Shown one piece after another: positions 36,616-46,209 of a stretch of DNA of 64,000 bases. The position numbers were made by a program, and so were the translations under genes. The stretch is from Pseudanabaena sp. PCC 7367 (lineage in GTDB: Bacteria; Cyanobacteriota; Cyanobacteriia; Pseudanabaenales; Pseudanabaenaceae), in assembly GCF_000317065.1 (NCBI RefSeq), contig NC_019701.1:3110001-3174000 (forward strand). Reading direction: 5' to 3'. Position 1 is the first letter of the stretch, and each line of letters opens with the position of its first letter. Under the pieces are notes generated by a model. It ran no database searches. It saw only the letters and a list, made by a program, of their open reading frames with translations, and had not been told where the DNA came from.

Positions 36616-37488
36616 TTATTTAACTGCTGTCAATAGGCCAAATTTTACCAACCCGCGCTCATAGCCCCGCGCCATCTGTCGTAATGACAAGGCGGCAATG
36701 ATGCTGGGTAAACCTGCTTGCAAGAGGCCGATCGCCGAGTTGATCGAAATGGCCGAGTCGATCACTTCATCCCAGAATGGTGCCACCTGCGCTGACCAAT
36801 CAGCGGTTTTAAGTTGCTGGAAATTTAGCGACCGGGCGATCGCCGCATATTCCGGCAACGAAATTACATAGGGCAAACAATAGACATCATAAATTCTTTG
36901 CAAATGCTGCTGTTCGTCTTTGCTGAGGGGGCGATCGCTGGTGGGTCGATGGCACCAGGTCACAAAAATCAGTCTGCCGCCTGGCTTGAGCACCCGGTAA
37001 CATTCGCGTAAAAATTCTGCTTTGTCGGGCATATGCTCACCGCTTTCCAGCGACCAGATCAGGTCAAAACTATGATCGTCAAAGGGCATTGCCATGGCAT
37101 CAGCAACCTGAAAACCAGTGCGATCGTTGACTTTGTTTTCGATCGCCCTTTGGCTCGCCCTAGCCGCCTGAACTGGACTGAGGGTAAGGCCAGTCACCTG
37201 GGCCCGATCGGCGCTATATTTCTGCGCCAAATAGATCGAGCTACCACCAATGCCACAACCCACATCCAGAATTTTGGGTGCTGGGTCTAGCGATGGTAAT
37301 TGATGCTTCGGTAATGCCCAGATCAAGATCTCCTCAATCAGGTCAATTTGAGCCTGGCGGCGATCCTTAGTCAGATTGGTTTCACCGGTGGCGTAATAGC
37401 CATGATGCATATGCTCGCCCCAAACTTTCTCCCACAACGAGGACGAAGTATCGTAAAAGTTTTGAATGCGACGGTTGAGGGTGGGCAT
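36616..37488 (-). CDS. gamma-tocopherol methyltransferase
   Basis: SAM-dependent methyltransferase, 290 aa. The N-terminal IQNFYDTSSSLWEKVWGEHM and HHGYY blocks, the SAM motif ILDVGCGIGGSSIYLAQ, then SLESGEHMPDKAEFLRE, FVTWCHRP and the C-terminal GYERGLVKFGLLT match Synechocystis Slr0089, the final step of vitamin E synthesis (gamma- to alpha-tocopherol). That enzyme has a hydrophobic N-terminal extension that this one lacks, so location may differ. 2-methyl-6-phytylbenzoquinol methyltransferases are the nearest alternative but have a distinct N-terminus. Confidence 0.88.
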   Translation of the reverse strand: MPTLNRRIQNFYDTSSSLWEKVWGEHMHHGYYATGETNLTKDRRQAQIDLIEEILIWALPKHQLPSLDPAPKILDVGCGIGGSSIYLAQKYSADRAQVTGLTLSPVQAARASQRAIENKVNDRTGFQVADAMAMPFDDHSFDLIWSLESGEHMPDKAEFLRECYRVLKPGGRLIFVTWCHRPTSDRPLSKDEQQHLQRIYDVYCLPYVISLPEYAAIARSLNFQQLKTADWSAQVAPFWDEVIDSAISINSAIGLLQAGLPSIIAALSLRQMARGYERGLVKFGLLTAVK

Positions 37489-38080
37489 AGGTTGCTCTAA
37501 TTTATTTACAGATCCAGATTTACAGATTTATTTACAGATCCAGATTTAAAGATAGAATCGCTCCAGCTTATGATTGCAAGTTAATCATAACCAATTGCTG
37601 ATCCCGGAAATTCAAAAATTAGTCATTATGTATTTGTTGTAGTAACAATACTCCTACCTCGATCGCTTATGATATTTAGGGCACCTAGGATCAAGCTAGA
37701 GTGAGTTAAACAAATAGCTAATCACTCAGTCTCAATATTCGTTATTATTTGGATTATTTGGCCGCTGATGTAAATACCCTATCTAAATCTAATGGCGGCG
37801 AAGATCGTGATTTACTTGTCCTATACATGAAAACATTAAGCTTTTACATCAAAACATCAGGCTTTTACATCAAAACATCAGGCTTTGGCAAATCTTCTAT
37901 CGCATTTTATGGAAATATCCTTTCTGAGGCCAAATCCACAGCCCTGAATTAGTTGAATTGAGGCGATTGCGAGTTAAAGTTAAATATATTTCAATATTTC
38001 GATTCACAATCGATTAACCAAGTAGCGGTATTCATAGTTAAGCAAATTTAAGTAATTTTAGGTAATTTTAGGTAAGCCAC
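37489..38080. other. repeat-rich spacer
   Basis: No gene accepted. The unit TTTACAGATCCAGATTTA-like occurs at about 37502-37552. A 67-codon frame at 37749-37952 is largely made of the 21-bp repeat listed separately and is treated as spurious. Confidence 0.5.
37830..37886. repeat. 21-bp tandem repeat, 2.7 copies
   Basis: Units at 37830-37850, 37851-37871 and 37872-37886 (AAAACATCAGGCTTTTACATC, the first copy differing at two bases). Confidence 0.85.
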
Positions 38081-38749
38081 ATGGAGCTACAAGCATCTAA
38101 AGGGGTACAAGAACTAATCGATCGCCTCAAAAGCGAGGGGATTAAGTCTGGTGAGGATCAAGCACAAAAGATTACTGATCAAGCTCACCAAAAAGCACGT
38201 CAAATCATTGCCGACGCTAAGCGAGAAGCTGAGTCAATTCGCAAAGAGGCCAGAGAAGACGCAAAACGTACCCAATCATCTTCAGAAGAAGCAATCCGGA
38301 TCGCTGCCAGGGATGCCCTGCTTGCTTTGAAGAGTAAAATGGCGCAGTATTTCAGCCAGAGACTCTATGAGCGCGTGGCTGTAGAATTTAACAACCGCGA
38401 TTTCTTGCGCCAACTGCTGCTAGAGGTTTGTCGCCGCAAAGTACCAGAGCTGGCTCCAGAGCAAAAAGTAACGATCCTGTTGCCCGAGAAGCTATTGAGT
38501 GTGGAAGATCTCAAGTCTAATTCTGTCAATATTGAAGATGACCCGATGGCTCAGTTCATCATCTCGGTAGCACAAGACTTCTTGGAAAAGGGGGTTGATT
38601 TTGATACCAGCCCCAATTATGAATCGATTAAGGTGCGCCTGGAAGGTCAAGAGGTGTTAGTAGATTTGAGTGACAACAGCGCTGCTGGCATGTTAATGCA
38701 ATATTTGCTGCCCCGCTTCAGAGCGATTGTAGAGGGCTATTTTCAATAA
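38081..38749 (+). CDS. V/A-type ATPase subunit E-like protein
   Basis: 222 aa. The N-terminal 85 residues (GVQELIDRLKSEGIKSGEDQ, then a long Ala/Glu/Lys heptad coiled coil) followed by a globular C-terminal region (YERVAVEFNNRDFLRQLLLE, then VDLSDNSAAGMLMQYLLPR) have the architecture and motif pattern of V/A-ATPase peripheral-stalk subunit E. The relatives FliH and the F-ATPase delta/b subunits are less likely, because no flagellar or F-ATPase genes are near. The next gene encodes a DUF2764 protein, its usual neighbour in Bacteroidetes/Chlamydiae-type V-ATPase operons, but subunits A, B, D, I and K are absent here. Confidence 0.7.
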   Translation: MELQASKGVQELIDRLKSEGIKSGEDQAQKITDQAHQKARQIIADAKREAESIRKEAREDAKRTQSSSEEAIRIAARDALLALKSKMAQYFSQRLYERVAVEFNNRDFLRQLLLEVCRRKVPELAPEQKVTILLPEKLLSVEDLKSNSVNIEDDPMAQFIISVAQDFLEKGVDFDTSPNYESIKVRLEGQEVLVDLSDNSAAGMLMQYLLPRFRAIVEGYFQ

Positions 38750-38756
38750 TTAGTAA

Positions 38757-38916
38757 TAAAATAATTAGTAATAATTAGTAATAATTAGTTTGAAGATTGA
38801 AAGTAACTCAGTCTCTATCACTAATGCTAATTAGGATGATTTAAGTAATTATTGAAGTGAAACAATTGCCGCACAGCCAACGATTTGGTAGACCGATTTG
38901 GTAGACCGATTTGGTA
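38757..38916. repeat. tandem repeats between the V-ATPase-like genes
   Basis: TAATTAGTAATAA-type units fill about 38748-38790, and the 13-bp unit CGATTTGGTAGAC occurs 2.7 times at 38881-38916, just before the DUF2764 gene. Confidence 0.8.
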
Positions 38917-38953
38917 ATTGGTATGTTGACTAGAGGATGAGCAGGAGTTTAAA

Positions 38954-39619
38954 TTGAGCGATCGCTACTATGGACTGGCCTCCAGTTTGCCCCATTTAAA
39001 AGTGGCAGACGATGGCTACTTTCAGATCCAACATTTGCCGATTAGTTATGAGACCTTAACCAAGCGATTGAATTCGCTTGAGCTAGAGGACTACGAACAA
39101 ATCAAAGCAATTGCCGAATATTTCCGTGCCCTTGATGCGGTGATGAACCTGACCAACCAGCAGGTTTGCGACATTATGGCCAAAACGGCGGCAAAATTAT
39201 CACATCCTGGGGTCAAGAAATTATTCACCGATATCTGTGAAGTTTGGATTGTGTTCAAGGCGCTACGGCAAAGACATTATGGTCGCAACTCAACTGAACT
39301 ACCCTCAGTGATCCTGCTTTCTAATCATATTCGCCGCAATTGGAATCATCCTGATTTTTCATTGGCGGGAAAATTCCCCTGGATTCCCAGAGCCAAGGAT
39401 TTGCTGGAAAAGGCTCAGTTTATGGAACTAGAACAACTATCCGATCAGATTATGTGGCGCATTGCTGAGCAAGCTAGCGTAATGGATCCATTTGGTTTCA
39501 ATTTTCTGTTTGCCTATGCGATCAAGTGGTCAATTCTGGATCAGTGGCGCAACATCGATCGAGAAGCTGGTAAGGCTCGCTTCAATCAACTGGTTGATGA
39601 TGTGTTGTCTGGGGTTTGA
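38954..39619 (+). CDS. DUF2764 protein, V-ATPase operon partner (possible subunit C-like)
   Basis: 221 aa. The TTG at 38954 is chosen as start because AGGAG lies 7 nt upstream and the N-terminus SDRYYGLASSLPHL matches the family start (Y-Y-x-LASSLP). Further family-like blocks are AIAEYFRALDAVMNL, ICEVWIVFKALRQRHYGRN and the C-terminal FAYAIKWSILDQWRNID. In Chlamydiae and Bacteroidetes this gene lies between V-ATPase subunits E and A and is thought to take the role of subunit C. The link to V-ATPase here rests on these patterns and on the neighbouring subunit-E-like gene. Confidence 0.68.
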   Translation: MSDRYYGLASSLPHLKVADDGYFQIQHLPISYETLTKRLNSLELEDYEQIKAIAEYFRALDAVMNLTNQQVCDIMAKTAAKLSHPGVKKLFTDICEVWIVFKALRQRHYGRNSTELPSVILLSNHIRRNWNHPDFSLAGKFPWIPRAKDLLEKAQFMELEQLSDQIMWRIAEQASVMDPFGFNFLFAYAIKWSILDQWRNIDREAGKARFNQLVDDVLSGV

Positions 39620-40390
39620 GGTCAGGGTTCAAACCTAAACTAAAACCTAGGTGTTATATCCTGGGCAAATATTAATAAGATATTAATTAAGATAAAAAGT
39701 GCGCCGAGAGACGAGAGAGGCGATCGCTAACGATCAATTGGCCTCGTTCTGGGGCGATCGCGCTATTTTTTAATCTATTTATTATCCTGATGTGCTGGGC
39801 ATTTAAACGCAACAAATCTGATGCCTTAGATCTGATGCCCCAGACCTACCACCATAATTTTAAGATTTAATTAGCCACAGCGATCGAACTAGTGCTTTGT
39901 CAAGATCGCCATAATTGATTAGCTTTGTCTCAACCCGCTGACGATAGATAGATAGTAGGCAAACTATTCAATCTATTACTGCTCATCTCTAATTTTCACA
40001 GAGTAGACAGAGTAGTAGGACAGAGTAGTAGGTAGGATAGGTGTGCTAGCAGTTAGGGGAAAACCCACGGATTAAATAAACAAGATTGGCAATTTCAAAT
40101 TCCAGGAACTGCATCTTAAATTCAAAAATTTAGATTTCATGCCTTAAAATCGCAGCCAAAGCTTGAAATCTGTTAACTAGATAACCTAAACTTAACCCGT
40201 TTTTGCAATCCGCACCTTCCAAAAGCATTTACAAGCGGTGGGAATAGGTTAAAATTAGAGCGTAGATGAATGATTTTAAGTGTCTTCGTAAAAACCATAC
40301 CTAAGAAGGGCTTTTTCTATTCGATGTCATGTGTAAGAATAGGGCGGCACACTGTAAACTCATTTCATTTTGAGGTGTGAGGAAATTAAA
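39620..40390. other. long spacer upstream of the porin gene
   Basis: Begins with a HIP1-based terminator (39720-39771), then A/T-rich sequence. GACAGAGTAGTAG is duplicated at 40006-40031. A leader with AAGAAGGGCTTTTTCT lies about 70-90 nt before the porin start. No gene or known riboswitch recognised. The V-ATPase A and B genes expected after DUF2764 are not here even as remnants that I can see. Confidence 0.5.
39720..39771 (+). terminator. terminator from two HIP1 octamers
   Basis: GCGATCGC at 39720-39727 can pair with GCGATCGC at 39754-39761 around a 26-nt loop. TTTTTT follows at 39766-39771. It would end the V-ATPase-like transcript. Confidence 0.55.
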
Positions 40391-42028
40391 ATGTCTAAGC
40401 TATTGAACAAATTAACTGCTGGTTCCTTGCTAGTAGCTGCCGCTCTGACTGCTCAGAGTGCTAAAGCTGCCGAGCTAGAAACCGAGCTTGAAGTAAATCA
40501 ATCCGCTCCCCAATTGCTAGCCCAAAACTATGATGCTAGCGTGCTCGATTCGATCAGCAGAGATGCATTGGTTCCTGCCGCCACGCAAACGGCTCAGGTT
40601 ACTTCTGTATCTCAGTTAACCGACGTGCAACCCACTGACTGGGCATTCACCGCCTTGCAATCACTAGTAGAGCGCTACGGTTGTATTGCTGGTTATCCCG
40701 ATCGTACCTATCGTGGCCAACGCGCTATGACCAGGTATGAATTTGCCGCTGGTTTGAATGCTTGTTTGGACAAAATCAACGAAATCATTTCGTCCGGTTT
40801 GGCCGACAAAGTCAGCAAAGAAGATTTAGCTGCATTACAAAGACTACAAGAAGAGTTTGCCGCTGAGCTAGCTGCCCTGCGTGGTCGGGTTGATGCCCTA
40901 GAAGCAAAAACCGCTCAACTAGAAGCACAGCAATTCTCCACCACCACCAAATTGGCAGGTCGTGCCATCTTGGCTCTCTCTGGTGCCGCTGGTGCTGATG
41001 ATTTGGCTGACACCAATGTTACCTTCAGCGGTCGGGTTCGTTTGAACTTCAATACCAGTTTTACTGGGAGAGATCGTTTGACCACCAGACTTCAAGCTGG
41101 TAATGTTACCCGTTTTAACCAAGCCACTGATATGACCAGACTTGGTTTTGACACCAACACTGGTAACACCTTTGAGCTGGATAACCTCTGGTACCGCTTC
41201 CCCGTTGGTGAGCGAATTACGGCTTACTTTGGTATTGGTCTGGATTCTGATGACGTATTTGGCGTTTTGAACCCATTCTTGGCCAGCTCTGACAGTGGTG
41301 CAATCTCCCGCTTTGGCCGCAGAGACCCATTCATGTTCCGTGCTCCTGAAGGTGCTGGTGCTGGTGTTAACTTCCAGATTAACGAAAAATTTGCGATCAA
41401 CGCATTCTACCTTGGTGACAAGGATGAAAGTGCTGATCCTGAAGCTGGTATCACTGGTGGTTCCTACGGTGCTGGGGTGCAATTGCTATTTGAACCTAAT
41501 GACAAGTTGCAATTGGCATTGGCTTACAAGCATGCCTATGAAAGCGAAGGCAATGTTAACCTGACTTCTTCGACTGGTAGTGAGTTCTCTCAAGATCCAT
41601 TCGGCGATCGCCCTACTGAGTCCGATCGTTATGCGTTCTACATGAACTGGCGCGTCAGCCAAGGCTTCAACTTTGGCGGTTGGGTATCCTTCATCAGCGC
41701 TAACACTGCAGGTAGCACCCTTAATGGTAGTGCTGACTTGATTAACTGGATGGCTCACTTCTCCTTCCCCGATCTATTCATGGAAGGTAGCACTGGTGCG
41801 ATCCTGTTTGGTCAACCACCTCGCGTAACTAGTTTCAGCGGTCCTGCGGTAACCCCTAACGAAGGCACCGATGATGATACTTCCTACCATTTGGAAGCTC
41901 TATATCGCTGGAAGCTCTCCAAGCACATCTCGATCACTCCTGGTGTATTGGTGATCTTCAATCCGCAGCATAACGAAGAACGCAGCACAGCATATGTGGG
42001 TACGATCAGAACTACTTTCTCGTTCTAA
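40391..42028 (+). CDS. SLH-domain OprB-type outer-membrane porin
   Basis: 545 aa from the ATG at 40391, preceded by GAGG at about 8 nt; the in-frame TTG at 40370 lacks this. The signal peptide is MSKLLNKLTAGSLLVAAALT, ending near AKA. An SLH domain follows (about residues 75-135, from VQPTDWAFTALQSLV to GYPDRTYRGQRAMTRYE), binding the peptidoglycan-linked polysaccharide. A coiled coil comes next and then a beta-barrel ending in aromatic residues (RTTFSF). Such proteins (SomA, iron-uptake porins) are the dominant outer-membrane channels of cyanobacteria. It is expected to be highly expressed, and a strong terminator follows. Confidence 0.94.
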   Translation: MSKLLNKLTAGSLLVAAALTAQSAKAAELETELEVNQSAPQLLAQNYDASVLDSISRDALVPAATQTAQVTSVSQLTDVQPTDWAFTALQSLVERYGCIAGYPDRTYRGQRAMTRYEFAAGLNACLDKINEIISSGLADKVSKEDLAALQRLQEEFAAELAALRGRVDALEAKTAQLEAQQFSTTTKLAGRAILALSGAAGADDLADTNVTFSGRVRLNFNTSFTGRDRLTTRLQAGNVTRFNQATDMTRLGFDTNTGNTFELDNLWYRFPVGERITAYFGIGLDSDDVFGVLNPFLASSDSGAISRFGRRDPFMFRAPEGAGAGVNFQINEKFAINAFYLGDKDESADPEAGITGGSYGAGVQLLFEPNDKLQLALAYKHAYESEGNVNLTSSTGSEFSQDPFGDRPTESDRYAFYMNWRVSQGFNFGGWVSFISANTAGSTLNGSADLINWMAHFSFPDLFMEGSTGAILFGQPPRVTSFSGPAVTPNEGTDDDTSYHLEALYRWKLSKHISITPGVLVIFNPQHNEERSTAYVGTIRTTFSF

Positions 42029-42537
42029 TTTAACTAGTTAAAAATAGTTAAACAGCTTGAATATTTGAATCTAGAATCTTTGAATCTAGGTTCGATGATC
42101 GCCAACAACTAAGCTAAGTGCTTTAATGTTGATTAGTAAAAGCCTCCTCCTGTGGGGGGCTTTTGTTGTGATCTCAAGTTTTTTGCGAATAAGTGGCGAT
42201 CGCCGTAGGGTTGGAATCGAAGATAAGCTAAAATGTGCTAGAGAATAGCCTTGTGCCTAGTCATTGTGTAGATGCAGGATGGATTGGGGCTACGGCATAA
42301 TTTAATACCTGGATTTGTTGAGATGAAATCTAGATTAGCAGGCGCAGCAAACAAGTGCAGATAGATAAGTCAATCCTGATCGGAGCTATGTATGGAAACC
42401 CAATCTAGCCAACTTAACTATTAGCTGTTTGTTTTGACCCCGATAATCATAGAAATTCAGGGATATTTGATTACTGCCTGAGCATCTTTAGTTTTGCAAA
42501 CTGGGATAAGTCTATTTCAGGAACTTATAGTTTAATA
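42029..42537. other. spacer between porin and dnaK
   Basis: Contains the porin terminator and, to its right, about 370 bp of dnaK upstream sequence. No CIRCE inverted repeat or other known heat-shock element was recognised. Confidence 0.45.
42138..42167 (+). terminator. strong porin-gene terminator
   Basis: AAAAGCCTCC pairs with GGGGGCTTTT (one wobble) around TCCTGT, and the 3' arm itself supplies the U-tract. Confidence 0.85.
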
Positions 42538-44520
42538 ATGGGCAAAATAGTTGGGATTGATTTGGGCACAACTAATTCGGTTGTTGCCGTCATGGAAGCT
42601 GGAAAACCGATCGCGATCGCAAATGCCGAGGGGAGCCGGACAACCCCATCGGTGGTGAGTTTTAGTAAGGATGGCGATCGTCTAATTGGTCAAATGGCTC
42701 GCCGACAGGCGGTGCTAAACCCGGAAAATACTTTTTACTCGGCTAAGCGCTTCATTGGCCGTAAGTATAGTGAATTGAATCAAGATGCCAAACGGGTTGC
42801 CTACACTGTTTTTCGGGATCAAACTGGCAACATCAGGATGAAATGCCCGCGCCTGAGCAAGGACTTTGCGCCAGAAGAGCTATCGGCCATGGTGATCCGC
42901 AAGTTGGTGGATGAGGCTTCCCGTTACCTGGGTGAAGAAGTGACTGGGGCAGTGATCACCGTGCCAGCCTATTTTAATGATTCCCAACGTCAGGCCACTA
43001 AGGACGCGGGTCGGATCGCCGGGATCGAAGTAAAACGGATTTTGAATGAGCCCACCGCGGCTTCATTGGCCTATGGCCTGGATAAAAATGAAAGTCAGCG
43101 CATTTTAGTATTTGATCTGGGCGGTGGTACTTTTGATGTCTCGATCCTGGAAGTGGGGGATGGTGTCTTTGAGGTGCTGGGCACAGCAGGCGATACTCAA
43201 TTGGGCGGTGATGATTTCGATCGCAAAATTGTTAATTGGCTGGCCGAGCAATTTAAAGAGCTGGAAGGAGTAGATCTGCGCCGGGAGCGTCAAGCACTGC
43301 AACGCTTGATGGAAGCGGCCGAGAAAGCCAAGGTGGAATTGTCTACCGTTGGTGCCACCAGTATAAATTTGCCCTTCATCACGGCAACGGCCGATGGCCC
43401 GCTGCATATGGATATTGATCTAAAGCGATCGCAATTTGAGCGCTTGTGTGAGGATTTGATCGAGCGACTGAAAGCACCAATAGAGCAAGTGCTGAGGGAT
43501 TCTGGCCTTTCCACCCGTGAGATCGATGAGGTGGTTTTGGTGGGTGGTTCAACTCGAATGCCAGCGGTGCAGGAGTTAGTTAGAAGCTATATCAACAAAG
43601 AGCCCAACCAGAGCGTGAATCCCGATGAAGTGGTGGCAGTGGGGGCAGCGGTGCAGGCGGGAATCCTGACTGGCGATCTCAAGGACATGCTGCTGCTGGA
43701 TGTAACGCCATTATCTTTGGGCGTGGAAACCTATGGCGGCATTTTCAAAAAGCTGATTACCCGTAATACCACAATTCCCACTCGCAAAACCGACCTGTTT
43801 ACCACCGCAGAGGATAATCAAACCTCGGTGGAAATTCATGTGCTGCAAGGTGAGGGCGATCTGGCCAAGCGCAACAAGTCCCTGGGGCGATTCAAGCTGA
43901 GTGGCATTTCACCCCAATCGAAGGGGATGGCGCAAGTTGATGTGATGTTTGATCTCAACGCTGATGGCATCCTGTCAGTTACGGCCACCGATCGCCGTAC
44001 TGGGGTAGAGCGCCGCGTCACAATCAAAGGAGCTTCAACCCTGGACGAACGGGAAGTAGAGCGGATGGTGTCCGAGGCGGAAAAATATGCCGAGCAGGAT
44101 CGATCGCGCAAGGAACGAATTGAAAAAATCAATCGTGCTGAAAATTTAATTACCAGCTCTAAGCGTTTGTTGAAAGAACTATCACTGGAGTTTGGCTATT
44201 TACTCAGCTATGAGCGGCGTAAGGATGTAGATAAGCTAATTCAAACCCTGGAAAAAGCGATCGCCCAGGAAGACGATGCCCGCATTGATACGGCACAATT
44301 AGAGTTGCAAGATGCGATCTCGACCCTGTCGCGGGAAATCTATGAGCAGGCTGAATATGAAGATGATTACTATGAAGGCGACTTCATTGATGACATTATC
44401 GATCGAATTGGCAATTTTGCCAGCAGCCGTAGCGATCGCCGCCCCAAGGATGACTACGATTACCAGCGTCGCCCTGATACCAGAGTTAATTGGGATGAAA
44501 ATGATGACGAGTGGGTCTAG
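42538..44520 (+). CDS. dnaK: Hsp70 chaperone DnaK (one of several paralogues)
   Basis: 660 aa. The ATPase domain starts [18 protein letters not shown], with the phosphate loop [12 protein letters not shown] and [11 protein letters not shown]. The substrate domain starts at [13 protein letters not shown]. The helical end differs from the main DnaK2: it carries [20 protein letters not shown] and a Tyr/Asp-rich tail ([16 protein letters not shown]) that ends DDEWV instead of the EEVD-like or DAD end. Cyanobacteria have two or three DnaKs; this looks like a DnaK1/DnaK3-type paralogue rather than the essential heat-induced DnaK2 (inference). No dnaJ or grpE neighbours. Confidence 0.94.
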   Translation: MGKIVGIDLGTTNSVVAVMEAGKPIAIANAEGSRTTPSVVSFSKDGDRLIGQMARRQAVLNPENTFYSAKRFIGRKYSELNQDAKRVAYTVFRDQTGNIRMKCPRLSKDFAPEELSAMVIRKLVDEASRYLGEEVTGAVITVPAYFNDSQRQATKDAGRIAGIEVKRILNEPTAASLAYGLDKNESQRILVFDLGGGTFDVSILEVGDGVFEVLGTAGDTQLGGDDFDRKIVNWLAEQFKELEGVDLRRERQALQRLMEAAEKAKVELSTVGATSINLPFITATADGPLHMDIDLKRSQFERLCEDLIERLKAPIEQVLRDSGLSTREIDEVVLVGGSTRMPAVQELVRSYINKEPNQSVNPDEVVAVGAAVQAGILTGDLKDMLLLDVTPLSLGVETYGGIFKKLITRNTTIPTRKTDLFTTAEDNQTSVEIHVLQGEGDLAKRNKSLGRFKLSGISPQSKGMAQVDVMFDLNADGILSVTATDRRTGVERRVTIKGASTLDEREVERMVSEAEKYAEQDRSRKERIEKINRAENLITSSKRLLKELSLEFGYLLSYERRKDVDKLIQTLEKAIAQEDDARIDTAQLELQDAISTLSREIYEQAEYEDDYYEGDFIDDIIDRIGNFASSRSDRRPKDDYDYQRRPDTRVNWDENDDEWV

Positions 44521-44550
44521 CATTTATGGCCGAGGTTTTTGCCAATAAAT

Positions 44551-45975
44551 TTATAGAGGTAATGACACCACAAAACAGGTCTTACCCGGCACCGAATCTA
44601 TGATCAAGCTACCGTTGTGACGGATTTCCACAATCCGACGTACCACATCCAGCCCCAGACCAGAGCCCTTGCCCATCGGCTTAGTTGTAAAAAATGGCTC
44701 CAGAATCCGGTTTTTTAGTTCCACTGGAATACCAGGGCCATTGTCTTCAAGCTCAACCCTGAGCCGATCGCCCTTTTGGCAGGTGCGAATCTGGATTCTG
44801 GGTGAATCTCCATTGGCAGTTTTTTCATTTACAGCATCGATCGCATTGTCGATTAAATTAGTCCAAACTTGGTTTAGCTCACTGCCATAGGCGGTGATTT
44901 CTGGCAATGCTTGGTCATAGCAACGCTCCACCTTGATTCCATATTTAAGCTTGAAGGCAAACAGGCGCAATGTATCTTCAATTCCATCATGGACATTCAC
45001 CTGCTGCTGAGCCGCCCGATCCATATAGGAATAAGACTTCATCGATTGCACCAGGGTGGAAATGCGCTCCGCCCCATCCAAACCGCTGTTAATCATTCCC
45101 ATCACATCAAAGGACAACGCCAACCAGCGCAACCCCATATCCCTTAGTTCCGAAGGATCATCCCGCCAGCGCTCCATCAGCGAATCTAGCACTTCTGGCT
45201 CTACTTCGCCTGCCGCCAGGGGCTCTGCCAGTTTCCAAGCATTTTCTACGCCATAATCCTCCAACCAATCGGAGAGCAAATCTTCCCGTTCTCCCTGAGC
45301 GATCGGGTTATTTTTAGGGTTGGCGATCGCGGCAAACCCATGATCGCGCAATTCTTCCCATTTTTGAGTATGGGCCTCGTCCACTTGCTGTTGACCATAG
45401 ACCAGATTCATCCGCTGCAACTCCAACAGAGCCGGTTTAACATCCTTGAGGGCACGCACCAGAGCCGCCGCTGGGTTATTCAGTTCATGGGCTAATCCTG
45501 CCGCCAACGTCCCTAGAGCTGCCATTTTTTCACGACTGCGAATAAATGATTCTAGCCCCCGCAAGCGCTGCTCCATCGTGCGCAGAATATCTTTTTCAAA
45601 CTCCCGGCAACTGTGGAGCATTTCGACGAAGTCAGCACAATCAAGACGATATAGATCAACGTCGCTGTCAACCGTAAGCGTTACTGGCACTAGATCATCA
45701 GTGAGACATTGAACTTCGCCAAAGAAAGCGGGTGCCTGGTGACGGCCAACGGGAATATCCGCCCCATTACTCATGCGGGTGACCGTGATCAGACCGCTAA
45801 GCTGGATAAAAAATCCTTTCGGCGGTTCACCTTCACCCACCACAACTGCACCAGCACCAAGCTGAATATGCTCAGCCCGATCGCAAATCCATTCCAGGCG
45901 ATCGGGAGGCAGAACCTGAAAAGCTTTTATTTGCAACAATGATTCTGTACATAGCTTTTTGGGCGTTGATGGCAT
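44551..45975 (-). CDS. soluble histidine kinase with N-terminal cyclic-nucleotide-binding domain
   Basis: 474 aa, no membrane segments. Residues about 10-135 form a CRP-like cNMP-binding domain (GEGEPPKGFFIQLSGLI, FFGEVQCLTDD). The H-box with its phospho-His is in GTLAAGLAHELNNPAAAL. A long insert follows, then the HATPase domain with N-box WTNLIDNAIDAV, DNGPGIP and GKGSGLGLDVV. It probably responds to a cyclic nucleotide or protein ligand and passes phosphate to an unlinked response regulator, since none is adjacent. It converges on dnaK. Confidence 0.9.
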   Translation of the reverse strand: MPSTPKKLCTESLLQIKAFQVLPPDRLEWICDRAEHIQLGAGAVVVGEGEPPKGFFIQLSGLITVTRMSNGADIPVGRHQAPAFFGEVQCLTDDLVPVTLTVDSDVDLYRLDCADFVEMLHSCREFEKDILRTMEQRLRGLESFIRSREKMAALGTLAAGLAHELNNPAAALVRALKDVKPALLELQRMNLVYGQQQVDEAHTQKWEELRDHGFAAIANPKNNPIAQGEREDLLSDWLEDYGVENAWKLAEPLAAGEVEPEVLDSLMERWRDDPSELRDMGLRWLALSFDVMGMINSGLDGAERISTLVQSMKSYSYMDRAAQQQVNVHDGIEDTLRLFAFKLKYGIKVERCYDQALPEITAYGSELNQVWTNLIDNAIDAVNEKTANGDSPRIQIRTCQKGDRLRVELEDNGPGIPVELKNRILEPFFTTKPMGKGSGLGLDVVRRIVEIRHNGSLIIDSVPGKTCFVVSLPL

Positions 45976-46090
45976 TGGTATTCTCCACTGTGCCAGTTGG
46001 CATTAGTTATTCGTGAATAGGGCATAAATTTAGCTAGCACATCCCAGACTGATGCAAAACCGGAGTGAATGGCTAGCCTAGAGTGGTACC

Positions 46091-46126
46091 AAAAGACAAA
46101 GGGGGCAACGATCGCTACCCCCCCCC
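46091..46126 (-). terminator. terminator of the MBL-fold gene
   Basis: On the minus strand GGGGGTA and TGCCCCC pair around GCGATCGT, then TTTGTCTTTT follows. Confidence 0.6.
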
Positions 46127-46209
46127 ATATCTTAGCCTCATCTTAGCCTCAAGCTCGAATTTGACAACTCAAGTTGCTTCAAGCTGTTAACTCATGCTTA
46201 AAATCAAAT

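Noticed and set aside
37749-37952. 67-codon plus-strand frame
   Set aside because: Its centre is the translated 21-bp repeat (FYIKTSG units); the rest shows no protein character.
40919-41482. 187-codon minus-strand frame
   Set aside because: Antisense of the porin gene, whose codon bias leaves the reverse frame open.
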